Assembly (NCBI GenBank): GCA_016716525.1 | Contig: JADJWE010000001.1 | Coordinates: forward strand, 124,001 to 188,000 | DNA from: Candidatus Flexicrinis affinis | GTDB lineage: Bacteria; Chloroflexota; Anaerolineae; Aggregatilineales; Phototrophicaceae | Direction: 5' to 3' | DNA: 64,000 nt | In this document: positions 7,984 through 16,509 of the stretch, one piece after another | Layout: each line of letters starts with the position of its first letter | Numbering within the stretch: the first letter of the stretch is position 1 | Notes under the pieces: generated by a model | What the model was told of the DNA's origin: nothing | Database searches by the model: none | What the model saw: the letters and a program-made list of their open reading frames with translations, nothing else | Made by a program: the position numbers and the translations under genes

Positions 7984-8265
7984 ATGTCACAACATAGTCC
8001 GAACACAAACCCCGACTCGCCCGCGACTTACGTGATCCAAGTCAGGGGGCGATTGGGACCGCAGTGGGACGATTGGTTCGAAGGGATGGCCGTTGCGCAG
8101 AACGACGCCGGTGACACGATCATCACCGGCACGGTCGCCGATCAGGCCGCGCTGCACGGGCTGTTGCGCCGTATTCGCGACCTCGGCCTGCCGCTGATTT
8201 CGGTCATACGTATCGATAACGGCGACGGCGATCCGTCGTCTAGCACACCGGAGGACTTACCATGA
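7984..8265 (+). CDS. Small conserved protein of unknown function (DQAALHG family)
   Basis: A 93-residue soluble protein with no signal peptide. The core runs from TYVIQVRGRLGPQWDDWFEG through VADQAALHGLLRRIRDLGLP to PLISV, predicting a beta-alpha-beta fold. A paralogue at 63458-63703 keeps the same pattern: (Y)xIxxRGxLxxxWxDWxxGxxV, then DQAALHGxLxRxRDxGxPLxSV. Its TGA overlaps the ATG of the downstream oxidoreductase (ATGA at 8262-8265), so the two are translationally coupled here. I recognise the family as recurrent but know no function. Confidence 0.75.
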   Translation: MSQHSPNTNPDSPATYVIQVRGRLGPQWDDWFEGMAVAQNDAGDTIITGTVADQAALHGLLRRIRDLGLPLISVIRIDNGDGDPSSSTPEDLP

Positions 8266-9194
8266 AGGCAATCGTAGCGACCCGATACGGCCGCGCCGAC
8301 GGACTGCAGCTTAAGGACGTCCCGACGCCGACGCCCCAGTCAGATGAGGTCTTAGTTCGCGTGCATGCGGCTACAGTCACCGCAGGTGACGTGATGCTGC
8401 GCAAGACGGGTGGGACGCCGCTGTTTTGGCCGATCGTACGCGACCTGATCGGGATGCCGCCGCGTAAACGTACGCCGGGCCACGAGTTCGCCGGGGTGGT
8501 CGAGGCAGTCGGCGCCAACGTGACACGTTTCAAGCCCGGCGACGCCGTCTTCGGCACGACGACCGGCCTGACCGTCGGCGCGAATGCCGAATACGTGTGC
8601 GTGCCGGAGTCGCACTCGAAGAGCGTGCTGGCGATCAAGCCAGAGGCGCTGTCGTTCGAACAGGCGGCGGCGGTGCCGGTCGGCGCGATGACCGCGCTGT
8701 TTCTGCTGAGACATGCTGCCGTCGAGGCCGGGAACGCGGTGCTGATCTACGGCGCGTCGGGCAGTGTCGGGACGTACGCCGTGCAGATCGCCAAGGCGCT
8801 GGGCGCAGACGTCACCGGCGTGGCCAGCACAGGCAATGTCGAGCTTGTGCGCTCGCTTGGGGCGGGTCGAGTCATCGATTACACCCAAGAGGACTTCGCC
8901 GCCGCCGGTCCGATTTACGATGTCGTCTTCGATGCGGTGGGAAAAGCCCCGGTCGACAAGGCCAAAAGTATACTGAAGCCCGGCGGGAGATTCACCTCGA
9001 TCCGTACCCTGACGCACGAGTCGGATGACGCGCTGGCATTCTTGCGCGGGCTGATCGACGCGGGTCAGCTCGTGCCGGTGATCGACCGGCGCTATCCGCT
9101 TGAACAGACCGCCGACGCCCACCGCTATGCCGAGACCGGGCGTAAGAAGGGCAACGTCGTAATCACGGTTGCCAGTGACTCGAGCCTGACCTAG
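8262..9194 (+). CDS. Zinc-independent MDR oxidoreductase (quinone oxidoreductase-like)
   Basis: The 310-residue protein belongs to the medium-chain dehydrogenase/reductase superfamily. The N-terminal GroES-like domain shows GHEFAGVVEAVGANVTRFKPGD. The Rossmann motif is YGASGSVGTYAVQIAKALGA near residue 164, followed by GAGRVIDYTQEDF. The structural-zinc Cys cluster is absent, as expected for the quinone-reductase/zeta-crystallin branch that uses NADPH. It probably reduces quinones or enones in the cytoplasm. Its start overlaps the stop of the small DQAALHG protein, suggesting co-expression. Confidence 0.9.
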   Translation: MKAIVATRYGRADGLQLKDVPTPTPQSDEVLVRVHAATVTAGDVMLRKTGGTPLFWPIVRDLIGMPPRKRTPGHEFAGVVEAVGANVTRFKPGDAVFGTTTGLTVGANAEYVCVPESHSKSVLAIKPEALSFEQAAAVPVGAMTALFLLRHAAVEAGNAVLIYGASGSVGTYAVQIAKALGADVTGVASTGNVELVRSLGAGRVIDYTQEDFAAAGPIYDVVFDAVGKAPVDKAKSILKPGGRFTSIRTLTHESDDALAFLRGLIDAGQLVPVIDRRYPLEQTADAHRYAETGRKKGNVVITVASDSSLT

Positions 9195-9274
9195 ATCGAG
9201 GTCGCGGGTTTCGATCCTATGACGATCTGTGACACACTTACACGCAAAGAGTCTCGATCATCACGAGGTGAGTC

Positions 9275-9787
9275 ATGGCCCAAGATTCAAGTCTCCTGAC
9301 CGCGATTGCCGAGATCGCAGGTGTCTTCGTCGGCTTTGGCGCGCTGATCAGCGTAACGCGCAAGTCGGACATCGATACCTCGCAGCTCGGGCAAATTCGC
9401 GCTGTTGTGACAATCGGACTCGTCGTCATCGTCGCGGCCCTCATTCCTGTCGGGTTGGGGCACTACGGCGTGACGGGTCATGATCTGTGGCTGGTGTGCA
9501 GCATTGTTTTCCTTGCACTGATCTGGGCTGTCACGCTTTCTTCGCTTCGCAACCGCGAGAACCGGCAGTTGGCGCTCAGCCGGGCACACGACAACCCGAT
9601 GATGGCGGCGTTCTTTTGGCTGCTGCTCGAAGTCCCGATGCAGGTACCGCTGCTGCTGGTGATCCTCGGTGTACGCCCTGACCTCGACGCCGCGTTTTAC
9701 CTGACCGCGCTGGTGCTCAATCTCTTTCAGGCCGCGTTCGTCCTCGCTCAGTTTGTGTATTCGCAGGCGATTGATCGCAACCAATAA
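9275..9787 (+). CDS. Four-helix integral membrane protein of unknown function
   Basis: The 170-residue product is mostly hydrophobic, with four membrane segments at roughly residues 5-25, 45-65, 73-93 and 108-155 (the last possibly two). The N-terminus IAEIAGVFVGFGALISV recurs in small uncharacterised bacterial membrane proteins. The start follows ACGAGGTGAGTC. It stands alone between the oxidoreductase and the amidase genes. No function assigned. Confidence 0.7.
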   Translation: MAQDSSLLTAIAEIAGVFVGFGALISVTRKSDIDTSQLGQIRAVVTIGLVVIVAALIPVGLGHYGVTGHDLWLVCSIVFLALIWAVTLSSLRNRENRQLALSRAHDNPMMAAFFWLLLEVPMQVPLLLVILGVRPDLDAAFYLTALVLNLFQAAFVLAQFVYSQAIDRNQ

Positions 9788-10032
9788 GCCCGCGCGAGGA
9801 TGACACAGCCCGCATCGTAGTCCTCGGGTTGGTGCGAACGCTCCGTCACGCCGCCTGCACGGCAGGCCGGCAAGAGTCGGGATGTCCCGATCCGTTCGGC
9901 TGATGGACGCAGATGGATCTCCTTTTTGTCGCACGCGTGCTAAACTCGCAAGTGGTGGCTCGGCTTGGATCGGGCGGATTGGTGACACACGCAGATGCCG
10001 GGGCAACTATTTCGGTGCGGGCGGGAGCAAGT

Positions 10033-11490
10033 ATGACAATGTCAAATCCGGTTTTCGCAACGGCCAGCGATCTGGTACGGCAATTTGCCTCAGGCGAACA
10101 GCGTGTCACGCCGTATCTTGAGCTGCTGCTCGACCACATCGAGCAGCACAATCCACGGATCAATGCGATCGTGACGCTGGATCGCGACGACGCCCTCGCG
10201 CGCGCCAAACAACTCGACGCGCAGGGACCGCAGGCCGGGCAGACTCTGTGGGGACTGCCGGTCACGATGAAAGATGCGTGGTCCGTGAAAGGCATGCGGT
10301 CTACCGGCGGCTATCCCCCCTTGGCCGATCATGTGCCGGATCGGGATGCGACCGTGGTCGAACGGTTGCGCGGTGCCGGTGCAATCGTGTTCGGCAAGAC
10401 CAACGTACCCATTCTGTCGACCGATACGCAGACCCACAACGAAATCTTCGGTCGCACCGACAACCCGTGGAATACGGACCGCACGCCGGGCGGATCGAGC
10501 GGCGGCAGTGCGGCGGCGGTCGCCAGCGGAATGTCTCCGCTCGATATCGGCAGCGACATCGCCGGATCGGTCCGAATCCCTGCCCACTACTGCGGCGTAT
10601 ACAGCCTCAAACCGACCGAATACCGCGTGTCGACCGCTGGACACATCCCGCCGCTGCCCGAGTCTCCGCGTGGGGTGCGCCGGTTCAGCGTCGCCGGGCC
10701 GATCGCACGCTCGGTGGACGATCTCGAACTGGCGCTGCGCGTGATCGCCGGCCCCGACCCGCGTTATCTGGATATCCCCCCCGTGCCGCTGCCTGAACGG
10801 ACAGATGCGCCGGCCTTGAACCACATGCGGATCGCGTATGCGGACCGCTTCGGCCACGTGCCGGTGACGGACGATACAACCCGCGTGATTCACGACGCGG
10901 CAGATCGATTGGGGCACGGTGGCGCGGACGTTGAAAAGGTTGTCCCGGAAGGGTGGACATTCCCGGACGTGTGGGAGCTGTATGGCTTCCTCTACTGGTC
11001 GGTGGTTGGCGCGTCCCTGCCGCCGGATATCGACGTGTCGGAAGCCGAATTCGCCGGCTTCACGCCGGACTCCCCCGACGCGTTCTCGCGCGGGGCAGGC
11101 AAGGCCGTCAACGTCTCGCTGCGCGCCTATGGACGGGCCATGCTCGATCGCGACCGGGTCATCAACGCGCTGGACTCATTCCTCGAAGAACACGACGTAT
11201 GGATATGTCCGGTCACCGCAACGCCGGCCATCCCGCATATCCCGCACATGTCGAACGTGCAGGTCGGTTCGCAGACGATCAACTACTTCGAAATGGGCAC
11301 GTACTACTGCATGCCTTTCAACTTGACCGGCCACCCGGTAGTAGTGATCCCGGCCGGCTTTTCGCAGGACGGGCTGCCGATCGGCCTGCAGATCGTCGGC
11401 CGGCGTTGGGATGAAATTCGCCTGTTGGCGTATGCCCGTCGGATCGACGAGGCACTCGGCGCGTACCGCCCGCCACCGGACTGTGTGTAA
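10033..11490 (+). CDS. Amidase signature (AS) family amidohydrolase
   Basis: The 485-residue protein has the Ser-cisSer-Lys catalytic triad of the amidase signature family: K80 in GLPVTMKDAW, cis-Ser S156 in TPGGSSGGSAAAVA and nucleophile S179 in DIGSDIAGSVRIPA. The length is normal for the family. No signal peptide is present, so it is cytoplasmic. The family covers amide hydrolases and GatA; no gatB/gatC neighbours are present, so a catabolic amidase is more likely. I start at the ATG at 10033 because GGGAG lies 5 nt upstream and the 40 residues added by starting at 9913 are not protein-like. The next gene follows after 16 nt. Confidence 0.9.
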   Translation: MTMSNPVFATASDLVRQFASGEQRVTPYLELLLDHIEQHNPRINAIVTLDRDDALARAKQLDAQGPQAGQTLWGLPVTMKDAWSVKGMRSTGGYPPLADHVPDRDATVVERLRGAGAIVFGKTNVPILSTDTQTHNEIFGRTDNPWNTDRTPGGSSGGSAAAVASGMSPLDIGSDIAGSVRIPAHYCGVYSLKPTEYRVSTAGHIPPLPESPRGVRRFSVAGPIARSVDDLELALRVIAGPDPRYLDIPPVPLPERTDAPALNHMRIAYADRFGHVPVTDDTTRVIHDAADRLGHGGADVEKVVPEGWTFPDVWELYGFLYWSVVGASLPPDIDVSEAEFAGFTPDSPDAFSRGAGKAVNVSLRAYGRAMLDRDRVINALDSFLEEHDVWICPVTATPAIPHIPHMSNVQVGSQTINYFEMGTYYCMPFNLTGHPVVVIPAGFSQDGLPIGLQIVGRRWDEIRLLAYARRIDEALGAYRPPPDCV

Positions 11491-11506
11491 CGGGCTGGTC
11501 GTCGTG

Positions 11507-12604
11507 ATGCGCCGCAGTGTTGTCGTTCTTCTCTGTTTGGCCGTAATCGTCGGGCTGACCGCCGGCGCGCAGGACGCCGCGTGTGGCCTGCCGACCCACG
11601 GCTGGGAGACCGCCGTACCCGAAGCTGTCGGGCTGGACGGCGCGCGGCTCGAATCAAGCGAGACGACGGTGGAGGACGAACTCCCTTTCGTGCGCAGCGT
11701 GCTGGTGATCCGTCATGGCTGTTTGGCGTACGAGCAGTATTACGGTGACGTGGACGCAGACGAAGCGGTCAACGTGTTTTCGGTGACAAAAAGCGTGACG
11801 GCGACGCTGGTCGGGATCGCCCTTACCGAAGACGCAATCGGGTCCGTACATGACTCGATCGCGGATTATCTCGACCTTGAAGCCGACAACCCTCGTGCGG
11901 CGATCACCGTGCGCCACCTGCTGTGGATGCTCTCCGGCCTCGGCTGGGAGGAAGGGCGTTTGGCGCACATCGGTGGGATGCTGGCTGGCACACGCGATGA
12001 AGTCGGCTTCATCCTCGGCTTGCCACTTGACCACGTGCCCGGGACGACGTGGAACTACAGCACCGCAGACTCGCATTTGCTGTCCGCCATTCTCACTGCC
12101 GTCACCGGCGTTCCGACTTCCGACTTCGCCGCCGAGAAGTTGTTTGGTCCGTTGGGAATCGTGCCTGAGGAGTGGCAGGCTGACTCCGACGGGATCAACT
12201 TCGGCGGTACGCAGCTGTGGCTTACCCCGCGCGACATGGCGAAGTTCGGCTTGCTCATCCTCGCTGACGGGCGATGGGGTGACGAGGAGCTGGTATCGCC
12301 GGACTGGATCGCGTTCATGATCCGCCCGCAGTTGGCCGACCCGAGCGAGTATCGCCAATCCTACGCGGCGCACTGGTGGTATACGCTGTTCGACGGCTAT
12401 GCGCCGATGGCTGCCGCGGTCGGATACGGCGGGCAGTTCATTCTCGTCGCGCCCGAACTCGACACGATCATCGTCGTAACGGCCAGCAGCACGCGCGGAA
12501 GTTCGTATATCAGTGGCGCGGCTTCGGCCCAGCAGGTTGAGGACATCCTCGATTACATCGAGTTGTCGGTGCTGCCTGCGCTCCAACCCGAACCGGCAAG
12601 GTAG
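11507..12604 (+). CDS. Exported serine hydrolase, beta-lactamase/class C PBP family (6-aminohexanoate-dimer hydrolase-like)
   Basis: The 365-residue product has a signal peptide (VVVLLCLAVIVGLTAGAQD). S-x-x-K is S92-V-T-K95. The usual Y-x-N is YST in NYSTADSHLLSAI, as in the 6-aminohexanoate-dimer hydrolase/EstB-like branch. The C-terminal GYGGQFILV replaces H-x-G. Sequences such as VFSVTKSVTATLVGIAL and LGIVPEEWQ also suit that branch, which hydrolyses amides or esters of small substrates. It follows the amidase gene by 16 nt, so the pair may be one transcript acting on amide compounds inside and outside the cell. That pairing is an inference. Confidence 0.87.
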   Translation: MRRSVVVLLCLAVIVGLTAGAQDAACGLPTHGWETAVPEAVGLDGARLESSETTVEDELPFVRSVLVIRHGCLAYEQYYGDVDADEAVNVFSVTKSVTATLVGIALTEDAIGSVHDSIADYLDLEADNPRAAITVRHLLWMLSGLGWEEGRLAHIGGMLAGTRDEVGFILGLPLDHVPGTTWNYSTADSHLLSAILTAVTGVPTSDFAAEKLFGPLGIVPEEWQADSDGINFGGTQLWLTPRDMAKFGLLILADGRWGDEELVSPDWIAFMIRPQLADPSEYRQSYAAHWWYTLFDGYAPMAAAVGYGGQFILVAPELDTIIVVTASSTRGSSYISGAASAQQVEDILDYIELSVLPALQPEPAR

Positions 12605-12709
12605 AGTCCACGATTAGCGAAAGCAGGTGCTGCGCAGTAGACTCAGGGTTGTCGTAGGGTTCTAGATTTTCAGACCTCCACGTACTTCACCCCATATAGG
12701 AGCACGACC

Positions 12710-14395
12710 ATGTCAAAACGTCCCCTTCTTCTTAGCCTCCTTCTTGTACTTGTGATCGTTGCCGGCAGCGTGTTGGCTCAAGACGGGCCGCGCGTGTTGA
12801 GGCTTGGCTACACCGAAGAACCGGACATGCTGATCGACTACACCAGCAATACGCTGCTGGGGTGGAGCATGTTCCGGCTGCACTCTCAACCCCAGTGGGG
12901 TACCAATCAGGAGCAGGAGATCGTCCCGATCTTGATTGAGGAACTGCCCAGCTATGAGAACGGCGGCATCGAGCTTACCGATGCCGGCACCATGGTGATC
13001 AAATTCACCATCGCCGATTGGGCAGTGTGGTCGGACGGAACGCCCATTACCACGGCCGACTTTGTGCTGCCGTACGAGATCGCCAACGACGGGGTGAGCC
13101 AAGTCCTTGGTTACCGGATGCTCGGTGGTTCGGCGGGTACGGTCGCGCAGGGCGACACCGAGAAGGATGTCGTCATTACGTTCGATGTGCCTAATCCGGA
13201 CTGGCAGTACGCTGCGGTTGTTCCACTTCCGAACCATGTCTTGCGTGAGAGTTACGAGGCCGATCTGGCCAATGGTCTTGGTTTCGAGCTCAATGCTTGG
13301 ATCCGGCAACCCACGGTGTCGAACGGCCCGTTCGTATTTGCCGAGTGGGTGACCGGCAGCTACCTGCGCTTCGTCAAGAACCAGAACTACTGGAAGGATG
13401 TCTGGTTCGACGAAGTCGTGCTGAACTTCTACTCCGACGTGAGCGTCCTTGAGCAGCTCATGGTCGCTGGTGAACTCGACATGACCCGCTATATCCTGCC
13501 GGCGTCGCGCGCGGCCGATCTGGTGGCGGCCAACGATTTCCTCGATGTCCGCACGTCGTTCGGCGGCATCCGGCTCGAACTTGAATACAATCAGGGGCCG
13601 AACGGTCACCCGGCGTTGAAGGATCAGCGTGTGCGCCACGCGATGAGCATGGGCATCGACCGCCAGTTCATGGTGGACGAGATCTACAACGGCATCGCCG
13701 AAATCGCCAATACGTGGTGGGCCGGCACGCCGTGGTACAACCCGGATGCGCTGATGCTGCCGTTTGATCCTGCTGGCGCTGTCGAGATGCTGCGTGAGGC
13801 TGGATGGTACGATGAAGACGGCGACGGCGTCGCAGAGGCGCACGGTGTCGAAGGCGTCGATGACGGTACGCCGCTTGAGATTACCGCGACGACCTACGCC
13901 GACATCCAGCACTATCAGGACTCGCTGCTGTACGTGCAGGACGTGCTGGCGGATATCGGCGTCAAGATGAATATCACGCTGCACACGATCGCCGAAATCC
14001 ACGGTTCGTTCACGAACAACAGCCCGCTGGCGACCGGTCAATACGATGCGTACCTCGTAGCATGGGTGCCCGGTGTGGCGACTGTCGCGACGTTTGGTCC
14101 GTACTACTGCACCGACTTCCCGAGCGAGGAAAATCCGTTCGGCCTGAACGGCCCGCAGATCTGCAACGAACGCGTCGACGAACTGTGGACATCGCTGTTC
14201 GTCTCGCTCGATCAGGCCGAGCGTGAGGCCGCCGCCAACGAGATTCAGGTGTTGATGGCCGAGGATCTGTACACGCAGTACCTCGTCAATGTCCTGTATG
14301 CGGCGACCTACAACAAGCGGCTGGTGTGGGAGAACAGCGACGTGAGCGACTTTACGCCGTGGCTGCATCTGGCCGAATGGCGTAACGAAGGATAG
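12710..14395 (+). CDS. ABC importer solute-binding protein, family 5 (Opp/Dpp type)
   Basis: The 561-residue protein has a signal peptide (LLLSLLLVLVIVAGSVLAQD) without a lipobox Cys. Family 5 motifs include the N-terminal VLRLGYTEEPDMLIDY, FTIADWAVWSDGTPITTADFVL, LKDQRVRHAMSMGIDRQ, and the DEDGDGVAEA segment after LREAGW. It should capture a peptide or other small ligand outside the membrane and deliver it to the permeases at 14489 and 15541. A stem-loop separates it from the permeases, a common way to keep binding protein in excess. A stop-to-start reading gives one transcript through to 18090. Ligand unknown. Confidence 0.92.
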   Translation: MSKRPLLLSLLLVLVIVAGSVLAQDGPRVLRLGYTEEPDMLIDYTSNTLLGWSMFRLHSQPQWGTNQEQEIVPILIEELPSYENGGIELTDAGTMVIKFTIADWAVWSDGTPITTADFVLPYEIANDGVSQVLGYRMLGGSAGTVAQGDTEKDVVITFDVPNPDWQYAAVVPLPNHVLRESYEADLANGLGFELNAWIRQPTVSNGPFVFAEWVTGSYLRFVKNQNYWKDVWFDEVVLNFYSDVSVLEQLMVAGELDMTRYILPASRAADLVAANDFLDVRTSFGGIRLELEYNQGPNGHPALKDQRVRHAMSMGIDRQFMVDEIYNGIAEIANTWWAGTPWYNPDALMLPFDPAGAVEMLREAGWYDEDGDGVAEAHGVEGVDDGTPLEITATTYADIQHYQDSLLYVQDVLADIGVKMNITLHTIAEIHGSFTNNSPLATGQYDAYLVAWVPGVATVATFGPYYCTDFPSEENPFGLNGPQICNERVDELWTSLFVSLDQAEREAAANEIQVLMAEDLYTQYLVNVLYAATYNKRLVWENSDVSDFTPWLHLAEWRNEG

Positions 14396-14406
14396 GCCAG
14401 CCTGAG

Positions 14407-14437
14407 CCGGGCGGGGGCGTTCATCGTCCCCGCCCGG
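14407..14437 (+). promoter_or_regulatory. Intergenic stem-loop between binding-protein and permease genes
   Basis: CCGGGCGGGG (14407-14416) pairs perfectly with CCCCGCCCGG (14428-14437) over an 11-nt loop, 11 nt after the solute-binding-protein stop. There is no T-tract. In binding-protein operons such stems usually protect the upstream mRNA and attenuate the permease genes. Confidence 0.6.
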
Positions 14438-14488
14438 ACCGTTGGTCACAATTGCCAAGTTTCGTACGGCCCCCGCAAGGACCGCACC

Positions 14489-15529
14489 ATGCGTACGTAT
14501 CTGACCCGGCGGGTGCTTCAGATCATCCCGCTGTTGTTCATTATCAGCGTGATTCTTTTCGCGCTGATGTATTCGATCGGCGATCCGCTGGCGATCGTGA
14601 TGAATGTTCCACGGCGACCCAGCGGTGCGCAAATCGAACAGGCGAGCCGACGTCTCGGTTTCGACCAGCCCATTTACGTGCAGTATGCCTACTGGCTGGT
14701 CGGGAACGATTGGACGTACATCGACTTCGATGGAGACGGCGATACCGACGAAGAGATGCGCGGCACGCGGCGCGGCATCTTGCGTGGCGACCTCGGCACG
14801 TCGTTGATCACGCGGCAGGATGTCGCCACACGCATCGGCGAACGATTAGGCAACACCTTCTTGCTGATGCTACCGGCGTACGTGCTGATCCTGCTCATTT
14901 CGTTCACGCTCGGGGTGATCTCAGCGCTGCGCCAGTACTCCCTGCTTGACGGCGTGCTGACGACCGCTGCGTTCATCTTCTATTCGATGCCGATCTTTCT
15001 GGTGGCGTTAGGGATGATCCTGCTGTTCGCGGTCGCCTTCCGCAATTGGGGCTTACCGCATCTGCCGATTGCCGGCATGGGGCGCCCCGGCGAGGAGCGC
15101 ACGCTGTTCACCCTGCTGCCGTACATGATCATGCCGGTGTTGAGCATCACGCTGGTCAGCTCGGCGGCTTACATGCGCTATGTGCGTGCCAGCGTGCTCG
15201 AGGTCATCAATCAAGACTATGTGCGGACGGCGCGATCGAAGGGAATTGGGGAGCGCCGCGTGTTGTTCATCCACGTCCTGCGCAACGCCGCGCTGCCGCT
15301 CATCACTATCGTCGGCCTCGATGTGCCGTTCTTATTGGGTGGAGCAATCGTCACCGAATCGATCTTCGCGTGGCCGGGCATGGGCATGCTGTTCATCGAA
15401 AGCCTAGAGCGCTCCGATTACCCGGTGCTGATGGCGATGCTCATGTTCGTCGCGATCTTCGTCATCATGTCACAGCTGATCACCGACTTGCTGTACTCGC
15501 TGCTCGACCCTCGCATACGGCTGAGTTAG
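14489..15529 (+). CDS. ABC importer permease, DppB/OppB type
   Basis: The 346-residue protein has six predicted membrane helices. The N-terminus MRTYLTRRVLQIIPLLFIIS is typical of DppB. The cytoplasmic coupling motif YVRTARSKGIGERRVLFIHVLRNAALPLI is the EAA loop that contacts the ATPase. An unusual acidic stretch DFDGDGDTDEEM (about residues 79-90) lies in the extracytoplasmic loop after helix 1 and looks like an EF-hand calcium loop. The next permease starts 11 nt downstream. No ATPase gene is adjacent, so the complex must use one encoded elsewhere. Confidence 0.92.
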   Translation: MRTYLTRRVLQIIPLLFIISVILFALMYSIGDPLAIVMNVPRRPSGAQIEQASRRLGFDQPIYVQYAYWLVGNDWTYIDFDGDGDTDEEMRGTRRGILRGDLGTSLITRQDVATRIGERLGNTFLLMLPAYVLILLISFTLGVISALRQYSLLDGVLTTAAFIFYSMPIFLVALGMILLFAVAFRNWGLPHLPIAGMGRPGEERTLFTLLPYMIMPVLSITLVSSAAYMRYVRASVLEVINQDYVRTARSKGIGERRVLFIHVLRNAALPLITIVGLDVPFLLGGAIVTESIFAWPGMGMLFIESLERSDYPVLMAMLMFVAIFVIMSQLITDLLYSLLDPRIRLS

Positions 15530-15540
15530 GACCGGTGGCT

Positions 15541-16482
15541 ATGGCGCACACGACATCGAACGGCACGGTCAGTCTACACGAGGTAGACCTCAAGCACGAA
15601 ACGCTGCTTCAGCAAATCTTCGCGCGTTTCCGCCGGCATCGGATGGCGATGGTCGGCGTGGCGCTGATGGCGCTGATCACACTGTATGTGGTCGGTGGAT
15701 CGTTCTTCATCACCGAGCGCGAGGCCAACGACACGAACTTCCAGAACAAGTGGGGCGCGCCGTCGGTCGAGCAGCCGTTCGGCACCGATGCGCTGGGCCG
15801 CGACGTGCTGGCGCGTACGATCTACGGCGGGCAAGTGACATTGCTGATCAGTCTGCTGGCAATGGTCGTGACGGCCGTGCTCGGTACAACATTGGGGCTG
15901 ATCTCCGGCTACTACGGTGGATGGGCGGACAGCGTGATCATGCGTGTGTCGGAGGCGCTGCTGACGATTCCGCTGTTGTTCCTGCTGCTGGTGATCACCA
16001 AGTTCATCGGCAGTCAGGTGCCGGCGGTGAAGGTGTTCGGGCGCGAGTTTAGTGGGAGCGTGATCGTCGTCATCCTCGTGCTGGGGTTCACGGGCTGGAT
16101 GGGCCTTGCGCGCATCGTCCGTGCACAGGTGCTGTCGCTGCGCGAGCAGGAGTTCGTGACGGCTGCGCGGGCGCTCGGCGCCCGCAACCTGCACATTCTG
16201 TTTCGCCACATCATGCCCAACACGCTGGCTCCGGTGATCGTCTACACCACGCTCGGCATCTCCAACGTCATCCTACTTGAGGCTTACATCGGATTCCTCG
16301 GCATGGGTGTTCAACCTCCGACCGCCAGCTGGGGCAACATGATCCAGCGCGCGACGGAGAAAATCGACTCTGCGTGGTGGATGTGGTTGTATCCCGGAGG
16401 ACTCATCTTGCTGACGGTTATCAGCATCAACTACATCGGGGATGGCCTGCGTGACGCACTCGATCCGTATAGCAAGAAGTAA
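15541..16482 (+). CDS. ABC importer permease, DppC/OppC type
   Basis: The 313-residue protein begins with a cytoplasmic tail, then a helix at about 35-55 and a five-helix core. Family motifs are HPFGTD-like EQPFGTDALGRDVLARTIYGG and the EAA loop REQEFVTAARALGARNLHILFRHI. It ends LRDALDPY as DppC proteins usually do. The ATG at 15541 is chosen because the long in-frame extension upstream lies inside the DppB gene in another frame. It pairs with the preceding DppB-like subunit. Confidence 0.92.
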   Translation: MAHTTSNGTVSLHEVDLKHETLLQQIFARFRRHRMAMVGVALMALITLYVVGGSFFITEREANDTNFQNKWGAPSVEQPFGTDALGRDVLARTIYGGQVTLLISLLAMVVTAVLGTTLGLISGYYGGWADSVIMRVSEALLTIPLLFLLLVITKFIGSQVPAVKVFGREFSGSVIVVILVLGFTGWMGLARIVRAQVLSLREQEFVTAARALGARNLHILFRHIMPNTLAPVIVYTTLGISNVILLEAYIGFLGMGVQPPTASWGNMIQRATEKIDSAWWMWLYPGGLILLTVISINYIGDGLRDALDPYSKK

Positions 16483-16509
16483 CCGATCCTATTGTAAGGA
16501 GGCAGTCTG

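Noticed and set aside
9913..10032. 40-codon N-terminal extension of the amidase
   Set aside because: The extension is not conserved-looking and lacks an RBS; the ATG at 10033 has GGGAG at good distance.
12713..14632. 639-codon minus-strand frame opposite the family 5 binding protein
   Set aside because: Its His/Arg-rich translation has no motifs, while the plus strand carries a complete solute-binding protein.
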